DNA of 64,000 nt from Flavobacterium alkalisoli (GCF_008000935.1 NZ_CP042831.1:1674001-1738000); one strand, 5' to 3'; counted from the first letter of the stretch, positions 10,761 through 19,529 are shown. Made by a program: numbers and translations. The notes: generated from the letters alone by a model not told the origin.

Positions 10761-10795
10761 AAGGCGCTCCTGCAATTCAGGAGTGCCTTTTTTTT
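10761..10795 (+). terminator. Terminator of eno
   Basis: Stem AAGGCGCTCCTG (10761-10772) and CAGGAGTGCCTT (10778-10789), one G-U pair, 5-nt loop, with a run of eight T residues (10788-10795). It is 23 nt after eno. Confidence 0.92.
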
Positions 10796-10805
10796 ATGGA
10801 TCAAA

Positions 10806-10836
10806 CGAATTCTAATCCATAAGCATCAAATTCTAA
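10806..10836 (+). promoter_or_regulatory. Candidate LytTR operator upstream of the kinase-regulator operon
   Basis: Two direct copies of CRAATTCTAA (10806-10815 and 10827-10836) are spaced 21 bp start to start, two DNA turns. The same pair with identical spacing occurs at 13639-13669. LytTR domains bind two short direct repeats about two turns apart. The proximal copy ends 29 nt before the -7 element, an activator position. This points to control by the regulator encoded at 12874. Confidence 0.72.
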
Positions 10837-10865
10837 TCGGTGCCTTTTAATTCGGGAGGAAATCA

Positions 10866-10873
10866 TAAATTTG
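10866..10873 (+). promoter_or_regulatory. Promoter -7 element of the histidine kinase operon
   Basis: TAAATTTG matches TAnnTTTG. Its last three bases form the TTG at 10871, which would otherwise look like the most upstream start codon. Transcription should begin around 10880, so translation must start at 10880 or, better, 10898. Confidence 0.65.
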
Positions 10874-10897
10874 TTAGATATGATTAACATATTGCAT

Positions 10898-12871
10898 ATG
10901 AAGCTGTTGAAATTGCTCCCTGTATGTGTAGCTATACTTTTACCTTTAACCTGTTTTTCTCAAAACAAGGTGTTAGACAGTCTTTTAACCGAGCTGGAAA
11001 AGGCAGATACCGATGCCAAAAAGGTTGAGTTGCTAAATGCTGTGGGAGCAGAGTATATTGAAAATGATCCTGCTACAATGATGCAGTATGCCGAAAAAGC
11101 CTTAAAGCTGGCTCAGCAGAAAAAATTGAAGAAAGGGGAAGGTGAGGCATGGTTTAATATGGGTAATGCCAATATTATGCTGAGTAATTATTCTAAAGCC
11201 ATAAAGAGCTTTACAAGTGCGCAGGATATTTTTGAGCAGCTGTTTGCCGAAGATGCCTCTGATAAAAGTGAGATTAAAGGATATCTTGCTAAGACCTATG
11301 GTAGTATTGGTATAGTTTGCTCAGAGCAGAATAACTATGCAAAAGCTTTAGAGTACTATTTTAAGGCGCTTAAACTTTATAAGGAGGCTAAGCAGCAGCA
11401 AATAGTATTCAGGCTTTATAATAATATTGGAATAGTATATAAAACTCAGGGTGAATATGCCAAGGCTTTAGAATATTTCAATAAGACGCTGGAAATTCAA
11501 AAAGAGCTGAACGATGATACTGCAGGGACCACGATAACCAATATTGGTAATATTTATTTACTGCAAAATAAAAATAAAGAGGCTTTTGCTTCTTATCAGG
11601 AAGCGATTAACATATTTGAAAGGTTTAACAGTAAACGAGGATTGGGCGAGTTATACAACTCTCTTGGTAATTATTACGAGAAGACCGGTGATAAAGCTAA
11701 AGCAGAAGAATATTATAATAAAGGGCTTGAAGTTTTTGAAGGTGTTGGCGAAAAGTACGGTGCTTCGGCATCGTTAGGCTTTTTAGGTGATTTGTATGCA
11801 GGGCAGGGTAAAACCAAGCAGGCAGTTGAGTTTCTAAATAAATCATCGGCTTTTGCTCAGGAGATTGGGGTTCTTGAACAGGTTAAAACTTCTGAAAAGA
11901 GCCTTAGCGACCTTTATGAGAAGCAAGGGGATTATAAGCTGGCATTGCTACATTATAAAAAATTTGAAGAAGCCAAAGATAGTATTGTTAATGCCGAAAA
12001 CATTAAGAATATTGTTAGGGAGGAAATGAATTACGAAATGGAGCGTAAAGCTGAACTCCAGAAGATAGAGAGTGAAAAGAAACAGGCTATTTATAATGAA
12101 GAAGTAAAACGACATAATCAACAGATGTTTTTTGTTGTGCTGTTTATCCTGCTTATGTTTGGTGTAGTCTTCCTGGTATCAAACAGGAGGCAGCTTAAAA
12201 AGACGCTTACCCTGCAAAAGGAATTGGCGGAATATGAGCAAAAGGCGCTCCATCTCCAAATGAACCCTCATTTTGTTTTTAACTGTTTAGGATCTATTTC
12301 CAGCTTTATAGTGCAAAATGGTACAGATTCGGCTATAAAATACCTGTCTAAATTCTCTAAGCTTATGCGCTTAACCTTAGAGTACAGTAAAGAGTCGCTT
12401 ATTCCTATTGATAAGGAAATTGAAGGATTGCAAAATTACCTGGAACTGGAACAGCTTCGATTTAATAAGTTGTTTGATTTTTCTATAGTAAAAGATTCGC
12501 ACATAGAGGATGATATGGCTATACCGCCACTCCTGTTGCAACCTTTTATTGAAAATGCAATTATACATGGGCTGGTTCCTAAAAAAGAAAAAGGGATTAT
12601 ACATGTTGATTTTGCCTTAAACGGTGATAAGCTTGTATGTACAGTTACCGATAACGGTATAGGATTTAAAAAATCGAAAGAGCTTAAGGAAAATTCGGTT
12701 ACGGTTCATAAATCTATGGCGCTTGAAATAACAAGAAAGAGGCTGGAAGTAATACAGGCCTTTACTTCTAAAACATCAAAAGTGGAAATAAACGACGTGA
12801 TTGATGAAAACGGGGAAACCGCAGGAACTAAGATTGTTTTAAATTTACCAATACAATACGCAACGAACTAG
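10898..12871 (+). CDS. TPR-containing sensor histidine kinase (LytS/HisKA_7 type)
   Basis: Sensor kinase of a two-component pair. From ATG 10898 it has a signal peptide (MKLLKLLPVCVAILLPLTCF), a large periplasmic domain of TPR repeats (to about residue 375), a charged coiled-coil stretch, one membrane segment (FFVVLFILLMFGVVFLV, about residue 415), and a His_kinase domain with the phosphoacceptor motif MNPHFVFNCLGS and an ATPase region (PPLLLQPFIENAIIHG, TDNGIGF). The frame is open up to TTG 10871, but that codon lies in the -7 element, so ATG 10898 (or 10880) is preferred. The regulator gene begins 2 nt after the stop. The signal sensed is unknown. Confidence 0.9.
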   Translation: MKLLKLLPVCVAILLPLTCFSQNKVLDSLLTELEKADTDAKKVELLNAVGAEYIENDPATMMQYAEKALKLAQQKKLKKGEGEAWFNMGNANIMLSNYSKAIKSFTSAQDIFEQLFAEDASDKSEIKGYLAKTYGSIGIVCSEQNNYAKALEYYFKALKLYKEAKQQQIVFRLYNNIGIVYKTQGEYAKALEYFNKTLEIQKELNDDTAGTTITNIGNIYLLQNKNKEAFASYQEAINIFERFNSKRGLGELYNSLGNYYEKTGDKAKAEEYYNKGLEVFEGVGEKYGASASLGFLGDLYAGQGKTKQAVEFLNKSSAFAQEIGVLEQVKTSEKSLSDLYEKQGDYKLALLHYKKFEEAKDSIVNAENIKNIVREEMNYEMERKAELQKIESEKKQAIYNEEVKRHNQQMFFVVLFILLMFGVVFLVSNRRQLKKTLTLQKELAEYEQKALHLQMNPHFVFNCLGSISSFIVQNGTDSAIKYLSKFSKLMRLTLEYSKESLIPIDKEIEGLQNYLELEQLRFNKLFDFSIVKDSHIEDDMAIPPLLLQPFIENAIIHGLVPKKEKGIIHVDFALNGDKLVCTVTDNGIGFKKSKELKENSVTVHKSMALEITRKRLEVIQAFTSKTSKVEINDVIDENGETAGTKIVLNLPIQYATN

Positions 12872-12873
12872 AT

Positions 12874-13635
12874 ATGATTACAGCACTACTGATAGACGAC
12901 GACGCTAACCTGAGAAACGGTATGAAAAGCTTTTTAATACGATATGCTCCCGATATAGAAATAGTAGGGGAGGCAGACAGTGTTAAAGCAGGAATAAGTG
13001 CTATTGAGTTTCATCAGCCTAATGTTGTGTTTTTGGATATTCAGCTAGGCGATGGTACAGGTTTCGATATTCTGGAACAGGTAATGCAGCGAAAAGGCAG
13101 TCTTTCCTGTCATGTGGTATTTATCACGGCACACGAACAGTATGCGGTAAAAGCATTCCGTTTTAGTGCGCTGGATTATCTTTTAAAACCAGTAGATCCG
13201 GAGGACTTGAATAATGTTGTGGATAAGATTAAAAAAACCTTGTCAGGAAATGATAACTATGCTCATATTGATCTGCTGCTGGAAAACATACGTAAGAAAG
13301 TGAATAAGTTTAAAAGAATTGCACTTTCTACTTCCGATGGTATTCATTTGTTTGAAGTGAGCGATATTATACGTTGTGAATCGCAGGATAATTATACCAA
13401 GTTCTATATAAAAGACAATAAGCCGATTTTAATAGCCAAAACACTCAAGGAATATGAAGACCTGCTGTCAGAACAGGGCTTTGAACGTATTCATCAGTCA
13501 CATCTTATAAATCTGGCTTATTTGAAGTCGTACATAAAGAAAGACGGAGGATATGCTGTAATGGCAGATAATAGCCATTTGCCGATTAGCCAAAGGAAAA
13601 AAGAGCGTTTGCAGGAAATATTAAAGTCGATGTAA
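12874..13635 (+). CDS. LytTR-family response regulator
   Basis: DNA-binding response regulator paired with the upstream kinase. The receiver domain (residues 1 to about 120) has the acidic triad DDD at 8-10, the phosphoacceptor Asp55 in VVFLDIQLGDG and Lys105 in LLKPVDPE. The LytTR domain covers about residues 147-250 (IIRCESQDNYTKFYI, RIHQSHLINLAYL). LytTR domains bind direct repeats, and identical repeat pairs stand upstream of this operon and of the next gene, suggesting autoregulation and one adjacent target. Confidence 0.93.
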   Translation: MITALLIDDDANLRNGMKSFLIRYAPDIEIVGEADSVKAGISAIEFHQPNVVFLDIQLGDGTGFDILEQVMQRKGSLSCHVVFITAHEQYAVKAFRFSALDYLLKPVDPEDLNNVVDKIKKTLSGNDNYAHIDLLLENIRKKVNKFKRIALSTSDGIHLFEVSDIIRCESQDNYTKFYIKDNKPILIAKTLKEYEDLLSEQGFERIHQSHLINLAYLKSYIKKDGGYAVMADNSHLPISQRKKERLQEILKSM

Positions 13636-13638
13636 TTG

Positions 13639-13669
13639 CAAATTCTAACTGATAGTAAGCGAATTCTAA
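13639..13669 (+). promoter_or_regulatory. Candidate LytTR operator upstream of the T9SS surface protein gene
   Basis: CAAATTCTAA (13639-13648) and CGAATTCTAA (13660-13669), direct repeats 21 bp apart, the same motif and spacing as upstream of the kinase gene. The proximal copy ends 30 nt before the TATATTTG -7 element. It begins 3 nt after the response-regulator stop codon. Confidence 0.72.
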
Positions 13670-13699
13670 ACGACAACAGTTGGGAGAAGGATAAAAAAA

Positions 13700-13707
13700 T
13701 ATATTTG
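13700..13707 (+). promoter_or_regulatory. Promoter -7 element of the T9SS surface protein gene
   Basis: TATATTTG matches TAnnTTTG, 30 nt before the ATG at 13737. Its distance to the repeat pair upstream is within 1 nt of that in the kinase promoter. Confidence 0.65.
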
Positions 13708-13736
13708 AAAGACCGATTAACCACACACTAACTAAT

Positions 13737-15869
13737 ATGGAAAAGAAACTACTTTATTTATTACTACTGTTCTCAGGTATTGCCAGTGCTCAGATAGTTA
13801 ATATACCTGATATTAATTTTAAGAATAAACTGTTGTCAGCAAGTATATCTAATGATGTTGCTAAAGATGTTAATGGTAATTCAATTGTTATTGATAATAA
13901 TAATGATTATGAAATTCAGGAAAGTGAAGCACTTTTGGTATGGGAGTTGAGCTTGTTTGGTGCAGGAATGACTGATGCCACAGGTTTGGAGTATTTTACT
14001 AATTTGAGAAGTTTAGAATGTGCTAATAATAGCAATCTCACTTATTTAGATTTGTCGAGTTTGATTAATCTTGAAGATTTCAATTGTGATGCAGGAACCG
14101 GATTAGAGTTTTTAAGCTTTGCTGGTTTGTCCAATCTTCAAACGGTTTATATTTCAGATACGAATCTTGAAACAATTAATCTTACCGGGACAATAGGAAT
14201 GCAAGAATTTATATTGGAAGATGTTCCTGCTTCAAATTTAGATTTCTCTTATATGACTGATCTTACTAAATTAGAGCTTTATAATACTAATCTTATAAAT
14301 ATTGATTTAAGTAATTCTTCTTTTCTTCCTCTGTTAAAATGTATTGGTAATAACCTTTTGGAAACCATAAATCTTAAAAATGGGAATAGTTTTTTTGTGG
14401 GGCTTGGCACAGATATAAGTGATAATTCCAATCTTAATTTCATATGTGTAGATGAAGGTGAAGAGTCTTTGATAGAAGGGTTTATTGGTTCTGGTAATAA
14501 TCCTTCGTACAGTTCTTATTGCTCTTTCACTCCGGGAGGCGATTATAATACCATAACGGGTACTGCTGTTTTTGATGCTGACATTGACGGTTGTGGTCCG
14601 GAAGATTTTCCGTATTCTTTTGTAAAAATTAGTATAAATGATGGTACAGAAGGAGGTTATGCTTTTACCAATACAAATGGCGAATATAGCTTTTATACTC
14701 AGGAGGGAGATTTTACGATAACTCCGGAGTTTGAGGACGATTGGTTTACAGTAACTCCGGCAGCAGTTAACTTTCCGGTAGTTGATGGTTCTGTTTCAGT
14801 TCAAAACTTTTGTATAGCACCTAATGGTGTGCATAATGATGTGGAAGTTGTTATGGTGCCTATAGTGCCTGCAAGTCCTGGCTTTGATGCTGTCTATAAA
14901 ATAGTTTATAAGAACAAAGGTAACCAAATAGCTTCAGGAACGGTAGGTTGTGCCTGGGATTATGAAATCCTTACACCTGTTGCTTTACAGCCAATGGCAG
15001 ACGATATAGGATTGGGTATTTATGGGTGGAATTACTCTAACCTGCAGCCATTTGAAAACAGGGAAATTTTAATGACACTGCATGTTAACAGTCCTACGGA
15101 TGAACCAGCTGTGAATATTGATGATGTATTGCCTTTTACAGCTACTATTAATGGAGGGACAGATGAAAATCCCGGAGATAATGAGTATGTGTTTAATCAG
15201 GTTGTTATAGGTGCATACGATCCTAATAACATAATATGTATAGAGGGTGAAACAGCTTCGGTAGATGATATAGGTAATTACCTGCATTATGTAGTTAATT
15301 TTGAAAATACAGGTACCGCAGCAGCTTCTTTTGTTGTAGTAAAACACATTATCAATGAGGCTGATTTTGATATTGCATCACTTCAGATTTTAAACAGTTC
15401 CCATCAGGTTGAAGCTCGAATAACAAGTAATGTTATCGAGTTTATTTTCGATAATATAAATCTTAACGCCCTTGATCACGGTAATATACTGTTTAAGCTT
15501 AAATCTAAAGCTGATTTGGCAGAAGGCGATCAGGTAATGAATCAGGCTAATATTTATTTTGATTATAACTATCCTGTAGAAACAAATGAAGCGATTACTG
15601 AGTTTGCGGGTATTTTAGGTACAGGAGAGTTTATTCAGGATGCTTCTGTTAAGGTTTATCCTAATCCTGCATCAGATATGATTACTGTTGTGGCAGATGA
15701 TAATTTACAGTCGGTAACACTGTATGATATTCAGGGAAGATTGCTGCAAACGCAACTGGTGAATGACAAAGAAACAAAACTTAATATTTCGGATAGGCAA
15801 AAAGGAATTTACTTCCTTAAAATAACTTCTGATAAGGGAGTTAAGGTGGAAAAAATTGCAAAAGAATAA
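13737..15869 (+). CDS. T9SS-secreted leucine-rich surface protein
   Basis: Predicted secreted protein of 710 residues. It has a signal peptide (MEKKLLYLLLLFSGIASAQ) and a leucine-rich-repeat-like region to about residue 240 (units such as LTYLDLSSLINLEDFNC). Next come a carboxypeptidase-regulatory-like beta domain (about 270-360) and a conserved beta-sandwich of the DUF11/DUF7619 kind (DPNNIICIEGE, later ANIYFDYNYPVETNEA). It ends in a type A T9SS sorting domain (VKVYPNPASDMITV, LYDIQGRLLQT, KGIYFLKITSDKG). It is probably exported to the cell surface and controlled by the adjacent LytTR system. The ligand or function is unknown. Confidence 0.85.
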   Translation: MEKKLLYLLLLFSGIASAQIVNIPDINFKNKLLSASISNDVAKDVNGNSIVIDNNNDYEIQESEALLVWELSLFGAGMTDATGLEYFTNLRSLECANNSNLTYLDLSSLINLEDFNCDAGTGLEFLSFAGLSNLQTVYISDTNLETINLTGTIGMQEFILEDVPASNLDFSYMTDLTKLELYNTNLINIDLSNSSFLPLLKCIGNNLLETINLKNGNSFFVGLGTDISDNSNLNFICVDEGEESLIEGFIGSGNNPSYSSYCSFTPGGDYNTITGTAVFDADIDGCGPEDFPYSFVKISINDGTEGGYAFTNTNGEYSFYTQEGDFTITPEFEDDWFTVTPAAVNFPVVDGSVSVQNFCIAPNGVHNDVEVVMVPIVPASPGFDAVYKIVYKNKGNQIASGTVGCAWDYEILTPVALQPMADDIGLGIYGWNYSNLQPFENREILMTLHVNSPTDEPAVNIDDVLPFTATINGGTDENPGDNEYVFNQVVIGAYDPNNIICIEGETASVDDIGNYLHYVVNFENTGTAAASFVVVKHIINEADFDIASLQILNSSHQVEARITSNVIEFIFDNINLNALDHGNILFKLKSKADLAEGDQVMNQANIYFDYNYPVETNEAITEFAGILGTGEFIQDASVKVYPNPASDMITVVADDNLQSVTLYDIQGRLLQTQLVNDKETKLNISDRQKGIYFLKITSDKGVKVEKIAKE

Positions 15870-15897
15870 AATTCCGAAAAAGAAAATCTTCATGGTG

Positions 15898-15938
15898 AAA
15901 GGTCGGTGCGTGTTTTGTGCCGGCCTTTTAATTTTTAT
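15898..15938 (+). terminator. Terminator of the T9SS surface protein gene
   Basis: Stem AAAGGTCGGTGC (15898-15909) with GTGCCGGCCTTT (15917-15928), including G-U pairs, followed by TTTTAATTTTT. It is 28 nt after the stop codon. Confidence 0.8.
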
Positions 15939-16195
15939 GTGAAATATATTCTAAAACGAAACTTACAGATTATTAACAGATTAGTTTTAAAATATTAATT
16001 AAAAAATAGATTTTAGAGGGTTAAAAATGCTCTTATTTTGAATATTTTTCAATTTATATAGCTTCAAAGTAAGAACTTTTGTTTTTTACATGCAGATTTA
16101 ACGATTTTAATAAGTAATTTTCTTCTTAAATAAATTACAATTTATTAAATTCGCAGGAATATAAAATTTACAAACAAAAATAAACTCAATACATC
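15939..16195 (+). promoter_or_regulatory. AT-rich upstream region and promoter of gltA
   Basis: A very AT-rich spacer with no open frame of note and no convincing dyad. The only signal recognised is TAAATTCG at 16146-16153, one mismatch from TAnnTTTG, 42 nt before the gltA ATG. The remainder shows nothing that can be supported. Confidence 0.4.
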
Positions 16196-17479
16196 ATGTC
16201 AAATATTGCAATATTGGAAATTGATGGCAAAAAATATGAGTTTCCGGTAATTGTGGGAACTGAAAATGAAGTAGCTATCGATATTAATAAGCTTAGAGGT
16301 GAAACAGGCGCCATTACTATAGATCCGGGTTATAAAAATTCGGGCTCATGTACCAGTGATATTACCTTCTTAGACGGAGAACAGGGTATTTTACGTTACA
16401 GAGGATATTCTATAGAGGATCTTGCCGAAAAATCTAACTTTTTAGAAGTAGCTTATCTTTTAATTTTTGGAGAACTTCCTACTGCAGCTCAAATACAAAA
16501 ATTTGAGAATGACATAAAAAAATATACGCTTGTAAACGAGGAAATGAAAAACATCATTGATGGTTTCCCTAAAACGGCTCACCCAATGGGAGTTTTAGCA
16601 TCGTTAACAAGTGCTCTTACTGCATTTAATCCTAAGTCGGTTAATGTAGAGAACGAAAAAGAAATGTATGAGGCTGTTTGTAAAACTATGGCTAAGTTCT
16701 TAGTTATAGCGACATGGACTTATAGAAAAAACATGGGTTATCCTCTAAATTATTATGATAACACTAAAGGATATGTAGAAAACTTTATGCGCTTAATGTT
16801 TGAGCTTCCTACAGGCCCTTACAAAATGAATCCTGTTGTTGTTAACGCTCTTGATAAACTATTTATCCTTCATGCAGACCACGAGCAAAACTGTTCTACT
16901 TCTACAGTAAGAATGGTAGGGTCATCTCATGCAGGTTTGTTTGCTTCAATTTCTGCAGGTGTATCTGCACTTTGGGGTCCTCTTCATGGAGGTGCTAACC
17001 AGGCAGTACTTGAAATGCTTGAGGAAATACAAAAAGACGGTGGTGATGCTGAAAAGTTCCTTGCTAAGGCAAAAGATAAAAACGATCCTTTCCGTTTAAT
17101 GGGCTTTGGTCACAGGGTATATAAAAACTTTGACCCAAGAGCAAAAATCATCAAAAAAGCGGCAGATGAAGTTCTTGCTGATTTAGGTGTTGATGATCCG
17201 GTACTGGATATCGCTAAAAAACTTGAAAAAGCAGCTCTTGAGGACGATTACTTCAAATCAAGAAACCTATATCCTAACGTAGATTTCTATTCAGGAATCA
17301 TTTACAGGGCTATGGGGATACCAACAGAGATGTTTACAGTGCTGTTTGCTATAGGCCGTTTACCGGGCTGGATTGCTCAGTGGAAAGAAATGAGAGTAAA
17401 CAAAGAACCAATCGGTCGTCCAAGACAGGTTTACACAGGTAGTCCTCTTAGGGATTTTAAAGGTTTAAATAACAGATAA
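16196..17479 (+). CDS. gltA: Citrate synthase
   Basis: Citrate synthase condenses acetyl-CoA and oxaloacetate to start the TCA cycle. The 427 residues are the length of the type II (NADH-sensitive hexameric) bacterial form. The catalytic His regions HADHEQNCSTSTVRMVGSSH, WGPLHGGANQAVLEML and the MGFGHRVYKNFDPRAKI block are clear, as is the C-terminal GRPRQVYTG. It is monocistronic, followed by a strong terminator. Confidence 0.97.
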   Translation: MSNIAILEIDGKKYEFPVIVGTENEVAIDINKLRGETGAITIDPGYKNSGSCTSDITFLDGEQGILRYRGYSIEDLAEKSNFLEVAYLLIFGELPTAAQIQKFENDIKKYTLVNEEMKNIIDGFPKTAHPMGVLASLTSALTAFNPKSVNVENEKEMYEAVCKTMAKFLVIATWTYRKNMGYPLNYYDNTKGYVENFMRLMFELPTGPYKMNPVVVNALDKLFILHADHEQNCSTSTVRMVGSSHAGLFASISAGVSALWGPLHGGANQAVLEMLEEIQKDGGDAEKFLAKAKDKNDPFRLMGFGHRVYKNFDPRAKIIKKAADEVLADLGVDDPVLDIAKKLEKAALEDDYFKSRNLYPNVDFYSGIIYRAMGIPTEMFTVLFAIGRLPGWIAQWKEMRVNKEPIGRPRQVYTGSPLRDFKGLNNR

Positions 17480-17500
17480 TTGTTATCGTTTTAAATAGTT

Positions 17501-17527
17501 AAGGCTCTGCATTGCAGAGCCTTTTTT
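17501..17527 (+). terminator. Terminator of gltA
   Basis: Perfect 10-bp stem AAGGCTCTGC (17501-17510) and GCAGAGCCTT (17514-17523) followed by a T-run to 17527, 21 nt after gltA. Confidence 0.92.
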
Positions 17528-17632
17528 GTTAAGGTATTATTATTAATCAGTCTTTAATTGTTATTTGTTTTATGTAATTAATAGCAATGAAACTAATATT
17601 GTAATAAATGTTTATAATTAGAGGGCATTTTC

Positions 17633-17640
17633 TATATTTG
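17633..17640 (+). promoter_or_regulatory. Promoter -7 element of the DDAH-like gene
   Basis: TATATTTG, a full TAnnTTTG match, 17 nt upstream of the ATG at 17658 in an intergenic spacer following the gltA terminator. Confidence 0.65.
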
Positions 17641-17657
17641 CCTAAAAGCCAAAAACT

Positions 17658-18572
17658 ATGTTGAATTTAAATATAAAGAACGAAACATCAAGATTAAGGG
17701 CTGTTATTCTGGGTACTGCTGTCAGCAACGGGCCAACTCCGGAAATATACGAAGCATACGACCCAAAATCTCTTGAGCACATTAAAGCCGGAACCTACCC
17801 TGTAGAAAAGGATATGGTAGAGGAAATGGAAGCTTTTAATAAGGTGTTTGAGAAATATGACGTTAAGGTATACCGTCCTGAAATTATAGAGAACTATAAT
17901 CAGATATTTAGCCGTGACATCGGTTTTGTAATAGAAGATGTATTTATTAAAGCTAATATCCTTCCTGATAGGGAGAGGGAGCTTGAAGCTATACAATATA
18001 TCATCGACCAGATTGATCCTGCAAAAGTAGTTCGTCCTCCGGATGAAGTGCATATAGAAGGGGGAGATGTTATGCCATGGAACGATCATATCTTTATAGG
18101 TACTTATAAAGGTAGCGATTATAAAGATTATATTACTGCAAGAACAAATATGCAGGGTGTAAACTATATAAAAGAGCTTTTCCCTAATAAGATTGTAAAG
18201 GAGTTTGATCTTGTAAAGTCTAAAATAGAACCTCGTGATAACGCCCTGCACTTAGATTGTTGTTTTCAGCCTATAGGTAAAGACAAGGGGATTATCTATA
18301 AAAGCGGTTTCCGTGAAGAGGCAGACTATATGTATCTTGTTAATCTGTTTGGTATGGAAAACCTTTTCCACATCGATAGAGAAGAGATGTATAATATGAC
18401 ATCTAATGTATTTTCTATAGCGCCTGATGTGGTTGTTATAGAAAAGAACTTTACCAGACTAAAAAAATGGTTACTTGAAAGGGACTTCACAGTAGAAGAA
18501 GTTCCGTATGCTGAAATTGCAAAGCAGGAAGGGCTTTTAAGATGTTCTACACTGCCGTTAATAAGGGATTAA
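17658..18572 (+). CDS. Dimethylarginine dimethylaminohydrolase-family protein
   Basis: Member of the guanidino-group-modifying superfamily (DDAH, arginine deiminase, amidinotransferase), which attacks a guanidinium carbon with a Cys. The 304 residues show the family motifs SRDIGFVIEDVF, a substrate-binding HIEGGDVMPW, a His-containing DNALHLDCCF and the C-terminal nucleophile Cys296 in LLRCSTLPLIRD. The exact substrate (methylated arginine, arginine or another guanidine) cannot be read from sequence. It is followed after 21 nt by a second superfamily member (CtlX). Confidence 0.8.
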   Translation: MLNLNIKNETSRLRAVILGTAVSNGPTPEIYEAYDPKSLEHIKAGTYPVEKDMVEEMEAFNKVFEKYDVKVYRPEIIENYNQIFSRDIGFVIEDVFIKANILPDRERELEAIQYIIDQIDPAKVVRPPDEVHIEGGDVMPWNDHIFIGTYKGSDYKDYITARTNMQGVNYIKELFPNKIVKEFDLVKSKIEPRDNALHLDCCFQPIGKDKGIIYKSGFREEADYMYLVNLFGMENLFHIDREEMYNMTSNVFSIAPDVVVIEKNFTRLKKWLLERDFTVEEVPYAEIAKQEGLLRCSTLPLIRD

Positions 18573-18593
18573 TAATATCCTTATCTTTATATT

Positions 18594-19529
18594 ATGAGAC
18601 AGATTACAGATACTATACTAATGATACGTCCTGTTGCTTTCAGGATGAATGAACAGACTGCAGTAAACAATTATTACCAAAAAGTAATGGATAATCTGCT
18701 GCCTGATACAGTTAATGCTAAAGCACAGCAGGAGTTTGATGCTTTTGCCGATAAGCTTAAAGCAGCCGGAGTAAATGTGGTTGTTGTGGATGATACGGTT
18801 AATCCCGACACTCCTGATTCCATATTTCCAAATAACTGGGTTTCTTTCCATGAAAACGGGGATGTAGCCTTATATCCTATGTTTGCAGAAAACCGCAGGC
18901 TGGAGAGAAGGGAAGAGATTCTTGATATGCTGGAGGATAAAGGTTTTGTGATAGAAAATATAGTAGATTATACTTCGGCAGAAGAAGATGATATTTTTCT
19001 TGAGGGGACTGGTAGTATAGTTCTTGACAGGGCCAATCATAAAGCCTATTGCGCCTTATCACCCCGTGCCGAAGAGGAACTGTTTATAGAGTTTTGTGAA
19101 GATTTTGAATATACACCTGTTATATTTGAAGCATTCCAGACAGTAAACGGTGAACGCAAGCATATTTATCATACTAACGTAATGATGTGCATCGGTGAAA
19201 CCTTTGCCGTTATTTGCGCAGAATGTATTGATGATAAGAAAGAACGTAAAATGGTATTGGATAACCTTAAGTCAGACGGGAAGGAAATTATCCTTCTTAC
19301 TGAGGAGCAACTAAATCATTTTGCAGGAAATATGTTACAGGTTAGGGGCAATAATGACAGGAGTTATCTCGTTATGAGTGCTTCGGCCCATCAGGTTTTA
19401 ACAAAAGACCAGATAGCAAAAATTGAAAAACATACAGAAATTTTAAGTTCAAGCCTTGATACCATTGAAGCTTGCGGAGGCGGTAGTGCACGATGCATGA
19501 TGGCAGAGGTGTTTTTACTTAAACAATAA
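18594..19529 (+). CDS. ctlX: Citrulline utilization hydrolase CtlX-like protein
   Basis: Second guanidino-modifying-superfamily hydrolase in tandem. The 311 residues resemble CtlX, the Francisella enzyme that releases ammonia from citrulline. Motifs seen: FPNNWVSFHENGDVALYPM, AENRRLERR, the acidic pair in DDIFLEGTGS, a His in IYHTNVMMCIG, and nucleophile Cys301 in GGGSARCMMAE. Function is inferred from family resemblance. The gene sits 2 nt before the Rrf2 regulator, so the three are probably one transcript. Confidence 0.78.
   Translation: MRQITDTILMIRPVAFRMNEQTAVNNYYQKVMDNLLPDTVNAKAQQEFDAFADKLKAAGVNVVVVDDTVNPDTPDSIFPNNWVSFHENGDVALYPMFAENRRLERREEILDMLEDKGFVIENIVDYTSAEEDDIFLEGTGSIVLDRANHKAYCALSPRAEEELFIEFCEDFEYTPVIFEAFQTVNGERKHIYHTNVMMCIGETFAVICAECIDDKKERKMVLDNLKSDGKEIILLTEEQLNHFAGNMLQVRGNNDRSYLVMSASAHQVLTKDQIAKIEKHTEILSSSLDTIEACGGGSARCMMAEVFLLKQ

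Noticed and set aside
15939..16145. TATTCTAAAACGA, resembling one half of the LytTR repeat
   Set aside because: A single imperfect copy without a partner at 21 bp; the paired sites at 10806 and 13639 are exact.
17694..18251. Long open frame (185 codons) on the minus strand inside the DDAH-like gene
   Set aside because: It is antisense to a well-conserved gene, has atypical composition rich in Ile, Phe and Tyr, and no promoter or family motif. It is a shadow frame.
19479..19486. GGCGGTAG, the core of the ops element used by RfaH-type factors
   Set aside because: It lies inside the CtlX-like coding sequence, where it encodes part of the GGGSAR motif, and is 16 kb from the capsule locus. Coincidence.
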